Assembly: GCF_010015445.1 (NCBI RefSeq)
Contig: NC_053112.1
Location: 33,911,498-33,975,497 of the forward strand
DNA length: 64,000 nt
From: Perca fluviatilis
Taxonomy: Eukaryota; Chordata; Actinopteri; Perciformes; Percidae
Direction of reading: 5' to 3'
Positions 58,680-64,000 of this stretch are shown here, in pieces. The stretch's first letter is position 1, and the number at the start of each line of letters is the position of its first letter. The notes under the pieces are model-generated. The model had not been told where the DNA came from. It was given only the letters and a program-made list of their open reading frames with translations, and did no database searches. Made by a program: the position numbers and the translations under genes.

Positions 58680-59115
58680 GCCTCGTGAGACCGTCCTGAT
58701 CTCGCAAGCTCCAGTTTTCCACTCGCAGATCAGTCTGGCATCTTGAGATAGAGAAAACTTGGAGCCGTTCGCCAAATGACCGACCAATCAGTGTTGGTTT
58801 TGAGGCAGGGTTTAGGTGTGACGCAATGAGAAGCGTTCTGTTAGTCTAAACAAAATGGCAGCTTCCACGGATGAGATGAGCGTAGCTATCACACAAGTTT
58901 TATCCAAATAAGAAAGTATTCCTTCATTGAAAGAAGAGCAAAAAACGGCACCGGAGGCTTTTCTCGGAGGAAAAGGTGTTTCTGCTCTTCTCCCGACTGG
59001 TTTCGGCAAGAGTTTGAACTGATTGGTTGATTTGGCCCGTCTATCACCAACAGGTGGTGATAGACAGATGGTTTATCCAATCAGCTAAACAGTATTTTAT
59101 CCAACGGAAAGTGGA
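58680..59115. repeat. CpG-rich interspersed repeat (AGCCTCGTGAGACC type)
   Basis: Begins AGCCTCGTGAGACCGTCCTG, with a TGATCTCGCAAGCTCC and GACCGACCAATCAG core and an ending near GGAAAGTGGAGTCAGG. Its composition contrasts with the flanks. It probably belongs to a fish DNA-transposon family. The inverted end was not resolved. Confidence 0.5.
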
Positions 59116-59392
59116 GTCAGGTTAGATCAGACCCACTGCTTTTTTTATTTTTTTATGAATCTTTGTGTTGTTTGGTGAAAATAAATAAAGAAAATCACAT
59201 CGAGAACTCTAAAATGTTTAGTCCTTCCAATCTGTGCTGTGTAGCATTAAGGTGTTCTCAGTTTGGTTGTAATCAGCTTGTGCTTCACATTTAAACCACA
59301 GTACTACACTCATATGAAGGTTTAATTATTTAAAACACTGACAGGTCGTGCACCCGGACATCCAGTGTTGAAGGCAAAAAAAGTAAAAGTAA

Positions 59393-60384
59393 GGGTGAGG
59401 CTATTTGCACCCCGCGTACAATTAGCAGTTTATGCTATTTGTACCCTGGTGCAATTAGAAGTGCTATTCGTACCCTGGTGAAATTAGAAATAAATGCTAT
59501 TCATACCCTGGTGAAATTAGAAATGAATGCTATTCGTACCCTGGTGAAATTAAAAATAAATGCTAGTCGTACCCTGGTGAAATTGGAAATAAATGCTATT
59601 CGTACCCTGGTGAAATTAGAAATGAATGCTATTCGTACCCTGGTGAAATTAGAAATGAATGCTATTCGTACCCCGCCGGAGCACACAGCAATGTGTTCTA
59701 TTAATACCCCATCTGGTACAAATATCAATGTATGCTATTTGCACCCCTGTGCATTTACAGTACCTTGGCATATATTTACACACAGTTATCCATACTACTC
59801 ATGTATTACACCTTTTTGGAATATTATTGCCCTGACATTCTTACCCTAACCATAACCAATCCCACTCCTCTTGCCTAAACCTAACCAACCCAACCAGAGC
59901 CTACCACCCTGCAAAAAAAATTCACGTTCGCGGGCCCTGACTTGCGCAATTGCATGCAAATTATCTAATCCAAAATGAAAAAAATAAGATCACCTCACCA
60001 GGGAATCAAACTCCAGACTCCCAGGCCAAAGCTCAGGGTTCTAACCACTCACCTATAAGTTCTTACAGGTTGCCATACAACTTTTTACCACTTGGTGTCT
60101 TCAAGCCTCGGTTGCTAGGTAACCATACTGTGTACAAAAAAATAGGTACTAACTAACAAACTAACGGTTGTATGCTTTCACTGAAGACAGCGCAACTGTA
60201 GTATCCATTTTCGTTAGAAATTCAATTGTTATAAACTTTAGAGACAAAACTTTCCTAATATGCCAGTTTCTGCTGTCATGGAAGATGAACGCCCGCCATT
60301 ATTTCGGTGCACGCGAGCAACGTGTTTTTGTTGTTACGTCATAGGGTGTGAATAGCTCAGCTGTGTGGTGCAAATAGACACTCC
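59393..60384. mobile_element. TIR element (CTATTTGCACC ends) carrying a minisatellite and tRNA-like boxes
   Basis: The left end GGGTGAGGCTATTTGCACC pairs with the right end GGTGCAAATAGACACTCC. AAAAGTAA lies just left, and AAAAAGTAA one base beyond the right end, a possible target duplication. It is 992 bp. Inside are the 33-bp tandem array (59440-59672), a second diverged CTATTTGCACCCC at 59736, and on the minus strand a GGTGAGTGGTTAG / GTTTGATTCC pair (plus about 60006-60056) that resembles tRNA-like A and B boxes. No transposase is present. Confidence 0.6.
59440..59672 (+). repeat. 33-bp minisatellite, about 7 units
   Basis: The unit is ATGCTATTCGTACCCTGGTG then AAATTAGAAATGA, with a few substitutions per copy. 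As 33 is a multiple of 3, both strands stay open: 11-residue NAIRTLVKLEM units on plus and FISNFTRVRIA units on minus. I read these as by-products of the period, not as proteins. Confidence 0.93.
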
Positions 60385-60389
60385 GAAAA

Positions 60390-60985
60390 AGTAAACTGAG
60401 AGTCAGTTTTATTCTGTCTCTATCCATCTACTGTAGACAACGCTGTTCTCTGGACAGGTTGTGTTCATTAAGCTGTTACGTCTGCAGCTTGAGCCAAACA
60501 CTGACCTCTAATAACACCATTAAGTTTGCAGTGCCACAGACTTGTAGCAACGTGTCACATTTAGAGATGGATGTTTGGAGCAGCATATTCATCCTCACTG
60601 AATAAATCCTTCAGATGTCAACACAAACAAGGACAGGGACTCCCTGTAGTTATGTGCCATCCTTCTTCTGAAGTAATGTTTGTAGCTCTCTTGAGAGCTG
60701 CCAACATTTTCTCTTTGCCCAATAGACTTTTAATTTAGACATAAAAGGCAATCTGTACATTTTGAGGAGAAAAAAAAAGTTAGATGTGTTTGACTTTAAA
60801 AAGAAAAAAACATCTGCTTTCACTGGCAGACATTTAAAGTGACACTAAGGCTGCTTGTTTGAGAGACACATTTTGTCTTTAAAAACTTGTTTTGTAAGTA
60901 ATTCTGGGTTACGCTTAACTGTGTCAATATATACTGTTGGATTCCATTTATACTTGTGGTTTGTTTTTTTGTCATACATTATGGT
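60390..60985. other. Noncoding DNA
   Basis: No gene was recognised. A-runs lie near 60770-60812. Confidence 0.45.
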
Positions 60986-60987
60986 AG

Positions 60988-61325
60988 CAGCCTGGGAAAA
61001 CCCTGACGAACTTCCGGCAAATTTGAGAATTGCTCTGCAAGTCCGTCTGGCCAAGAGCCCATTCAAGCCCATTTCAAATTTTTCCAAATCTAGGCACCAA
61101 TCACAACCGTTGAGGCGGGCTTTACGCGATGACGATAGCGCAGCGACAGCAAGCAGCTTTTTGTTTACATTCATGACGGCCACCGAAGCGCAGCAACCCT
61201 TTGCCACTGTCGCTGCTACGTCACCTGGATCGTTGGTCCGATTGGTTGAAGGACTATCCAATTGCGCCCAGAGGCATTTGAGCAGCGTCCGTTGGTGACG
61301 CCCCTTTGGAAATGAGCTGTGAATG
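60988..61325. repeat. CpG-rich interspersed repeat (AGCCTGGGAAAACCCTGACG type)
   Basis: Starts AGCCTGGGAAAACCCTGACG and runs through CTTCCGGCAAATTTGAGAATTG, GGCACCAATCACAACCG and GACGCCCCTTTGGAAATGAGC. The opening GCCTGGGAAAACCC looks like one end of a TIR element. The other end is missing after about 61325. The opposite-strand ORFs of 147 and 161 residues both cover it and are not genes. Confidence 0.55.
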
Positions 61326-61329
61326 AACA

Positions 61330-63765
61330 ATTGCTTTATAGCTTAACAGAGGATATAAGTAGTCTGTCCTTTCTAAATGTATATACTTTTGGTTTTACAG
61401 TTTTCCCTCAAAAAATACTGCTTACTTTGTAGAAGTATATTGATGATCTTCTACCATTTATAATTCAAAATAGATGCCAATTTTCAATAATGAGATCTAT
61501 GTGTCCTCATGGGAAACATAGCCATAGTTGCCTCAGACACATTAATGCACAAAAGCTGTTCCTGAGTCATGTTACCTTTTCAGATCTCTGACTGCTGTTG
61601 AGCTCTGGTATGTGCCGGCAGACAGAACATAATCTAGGTCGAACAAAAGAGGAGGAAGACAAAATGAATCCTGCTAAAGGCTGAGGATGGTGTAGCGGGA
61701 TCTTTGGAGACAATGTTTTTTTTTTCTTTAACAATGTAACTGCCACCCATGAGGGTCCAGGCTGTCAGGATGTTGAGGACATTTGATGGGCTGCCGGTGA
61801 GAGGTGTTTTCATAGCTGAAGGCAAAGTTCCTATTACCTTACATGAACATGGTCCTGCAGACAGTTTGCAGGGAAATGATGGTTCAGTTCTGCACTGCCT
61901 TGTAGGCAAAGAATGTGATTAAAACTTTGCAGTGCAATGCTTTTAAAGTAACAACATATCTCCATATATTTATCACTACATATTTTAATTTGTATTTACT
62001 TAAATTCTACTCTATATGTCTGTTCAGGTCTGCCGTGGCAACTTCCTCAAAGTTTTTGTTTTGTTTTTCTATTATGGCATTTTTAAATATTCTTTGGCAC
62101 AATGAAATGTATCCAACCAGACTAAAGAAAGGGGTCTACAATGTGCCTTGATGTGTTACTCATTATCAGTATCGTGTGGTACAAGTATGTGTTTGATATA
62201 GAGTTCTCGTATATCCCAAATTATTTGTGTATGTTCTTTAAAACCAAGGAGCATTTAAGCCTGCAGCAAAGACAGCATTTGCTGCATGATGGTTTACCTT
62301 TAAAAAAGAAAGAAACCTGTCTGTCTGACGGACCTTGACGTTACTGAGCGGTCTTTTTTTCAAATCCCTTTGGGCTTTACGGCCCCCATAATGCAAGGCG
62401 TTTTTACCTTGGTGTGGGCAGGCGATGATGACATTCATAGGCTTTATTGCACTATAAACCACTTCCACTTCTTACATATCTCCCCAAAGGATGATAAGAT
62501 CTTAATCAGAGAACATAAAATGGCTCCAAATTGAGTCAACAGGACATCGCAAACTTTAGAACCCTTAAGTTAATTTCAAAGAACCTAATAAAAGTTTTGA
62601 CATGACATTCAGGAAACACATGCACAAAGTGTAAAAGCCAACTTAGATTTTGGCTCATCAGCTACAGTATTTCATCAAGTAGTCAGTTCATCAATACATT
62701 ACCAAGCTTCTAGTGTGTCCAGGCCTTAACTCATCTAAAGTTAATCATGAATAATCAGTTAAAACGCGACTGAAGACTGTACATGGCTCCATAAAATCCC
62801 TATTCAACCATTAGACTAGTACACTCTAACTGTATTCATTATACTACAGTGCTGTAATACACAGATGGATATGGAAGCTAACAACCCATACTTCAGGTTG
62901 TCTAAGGTCATTTAATCATACAGGAAGAGGAAAGGTGGTTGGTTTAGATCCCCTGGGCCATGACACAGAGGCAAACATGTGTTCAGTCATTAATTCTCCT
63001 TTTTATTTATGTCTCAGCTGAACTGATCTCAGTGGAAGATGTTACCAGATGCATGTTGGTGGGTCACAAACCTCACTAGCTGTTTCCATCAAACTGTCAT
63101 GCATATTTTGAGGAACACTTGAATTAGTGAGTATCTTTGGCCATGCAAATTAGTATCAGCCCTGAACAAAGAAAGTAGTTAAATGTTGGAAGAAATTAGA
63201 AAAAAATTAATACTGTAGTGAAGTCTTTTTTTCTCTTTTTACAAGTGTTGAAATGTAAGAAATGCAATACTTGTTTTGTCTTTTTGTTTAATTCTTGATG
63301 AAATGTATTCATGTATTCTTACTATTCATCTATTATAGCCAATTTCACGAAGGCTTAACCTTTTGTAGAGTGAACAGTTGTGCTTGGGTGGATTTGTTTG
63401 TACGTGTGGGTGAATATGGAGGAATAAGTGGAGAATGACCAACTACGTTTCAATGTGATTAAAATATCCTGCTACTTATCAGGATTTCACTGTGGCTGTA
63501 GTTTATTATGTGGAAATCATGTGAAAACATTTTAACTTATTATATTTTACTGCAGGTCTTGGCAGATTTTATAAGGGTTGTTTACATTTTTCTTATTCTT
63601 TTGTTATACTTCCCAATGGAAAATAGAATTCGGTCATACATAGGCTATTTTTCATTATTTTTCAGTTTTTTTAACATGTTAAAATAAAAATAAAATGATT
63701 AAAAAAAAAAAAGAAGTAATAACTAAATTGAAAATCAAGAAAATATATTTTTCTTTCAATCACAG
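61330..63765. other. Noncoding DNA, repeat-poor
   Basis: No gene or recognised repeat. T- and A-runs occur near 61718 and 63700. The ORFs here have no domain signal. Confidence 0.45.
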
Positions 63766-63776
63766 CTACATCACAC

Positions 63777-63949
63777 CTGGTTGGCCAATGTCCCTGTACA
63801 AATAACCTAGGTTGCTGAATTCCTTCTGAAGTGGCTCTATATTGGAGCCATTATGTTGACCATAATACACTTCTGGGATGAGTGCTCTGTACTCAGGAAT
63901 GGATGGATGGCCAGAGCAGAAGCCAAATGGACATAGAGCCAAATTGTCT
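63777..63949 (-). CDS. Candidate host exon (internal) at the window edge
   Basis: On the minus strand a pyrimidine-rich CTGCCTTTCTCTCTCC then AAAACACCAG precedes 63949, a good splice-acceptor context. CCAACCAG|GTGTGA at 63777 could be a donor, although a weak one. The open frame between them reads DNLALCPFGFCSGHPSIPEY and, further on, EPLQKEFSNLGYLYRDIG. Composition is varied and protein-like, unlike the repeat ORFs elsewhere. An ATG-initiated reading (MLPFSLQNTRDN, to a stop at 63766) is also possible, and an in-frame TGA lies 9 bases upstream of that ATG. I do not recognise the protein. Confidence 0.35.
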
Positions 63950-64000
63950 CTGGTGTTTTGGAGAGAGAAAGGCAGCATTGTTGTTCACTCTCGCCTTCCC

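Noticed and set aside
59439..59849. 136-residue plus ORF with 11-residue repeats
   Set aside because: Product of a 33-bp minisatellite, and the minus strand is open too. There is no start context or conserved neighbour.
60845..61330. 161-residue minus ORF and overlapping 147-residue plus ORF
   Set aside because: Both strands open over the same CpG-rich interspersed repeat, with no domain. This is a composition effect.

Overview
The window looks like nuclear DNA of a teleost fish, probably a percomorph. It has no prokaryotic-type gene density, many long CA/TG and TA dinucleotide tracts, an AT-rich background, Tc1-like elements, tRNA-derived SINEs, L2/CR1- and L1-type LINE remnants, and many short terminal-inverted-repeat (TIR) elements of kinds common in fish genomes. 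The species cannot be fixed from the sequence alone. No complete host gene is visible. The only possible host coding piece is a candidate exon on the minus strand at the extreme right edge (63777-63949).

The one intact protein-coding gene is a Tc1/mariner transposase (5643-6680, minus) inside a complete element at 5442-7082, with about 215-bp inverted repeats, an IR/DR-type internal direct repeat, and TA target duplications. A sister copy at 16642-18269, in the same orientation, is structurally complete but its transposase is broken by a 2-bp deletion.

The rest is a mosaic of mostly dead transposons with quiet stretches between them. 1-5.4 kb: AT-rich DNA with three GC-rich promoter-like or LTR-like blocks. 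5.4-8.4 kb: the intact Tc1 element, then a foldback MITE carrying a nested element of the TAGTCT family. 9.9-11.6 kb: a decayed LINE reverse transcriptase and TAGTCT copy 2. 13.7-15.4 kb: MITE remnants and microsatellites. 16.6-19.5 kb: Tc1 copy 2, then a hAT remnant (BED-finger fragment) split by TAGTCT copy 3. 20-21.5 kb: microsatellites and a SINE. 22.7-34.2 kb: further TAGTCT copies, two TTAA-type MITEs, a hAT-like element and LINE tails. 36.2-37.5 kb: a GC-rich repeat fragment and a second hAT BED-like fragment. 40.1-41.2 kb: a TAGTCT copy interrupted by an 0.8-kb retrotransposon tail. 41.5-49.5 kb: more MITEs, SINEs and an L2/CR1 3' end. 51-57.9 kb: LINE 3' ends, an array of dyad-symmetric repeats, a hAT-like element nested in another TIR element, a PIF/Harbinger-like MITE holding microsatellites, a hAT-like element with a perfect 8-bp target duplication, and an inverted-repeat pair bracketing a SINE. 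58.7-61.3 kb: CpG-rich interspersed repeats and a roughly 1-kb TIR element carrying a 33-bp coding-phase minisatellite.

The genes do not form a pathway. What the window records is the order of transposon insertions: several elements keep readable target-site duplications and nest inside others. Repeat-poor stretches (about 15.6-16.5, 24.2-24.4, 26.1-26.5, 30.5-31.1 and 34.5-34.7 kb) have the dense homeodomain-type motif texture often seen in vertebrate conserved noncoding elements, which needs alignment to test. I found no convincing undescribed multi-gene system.
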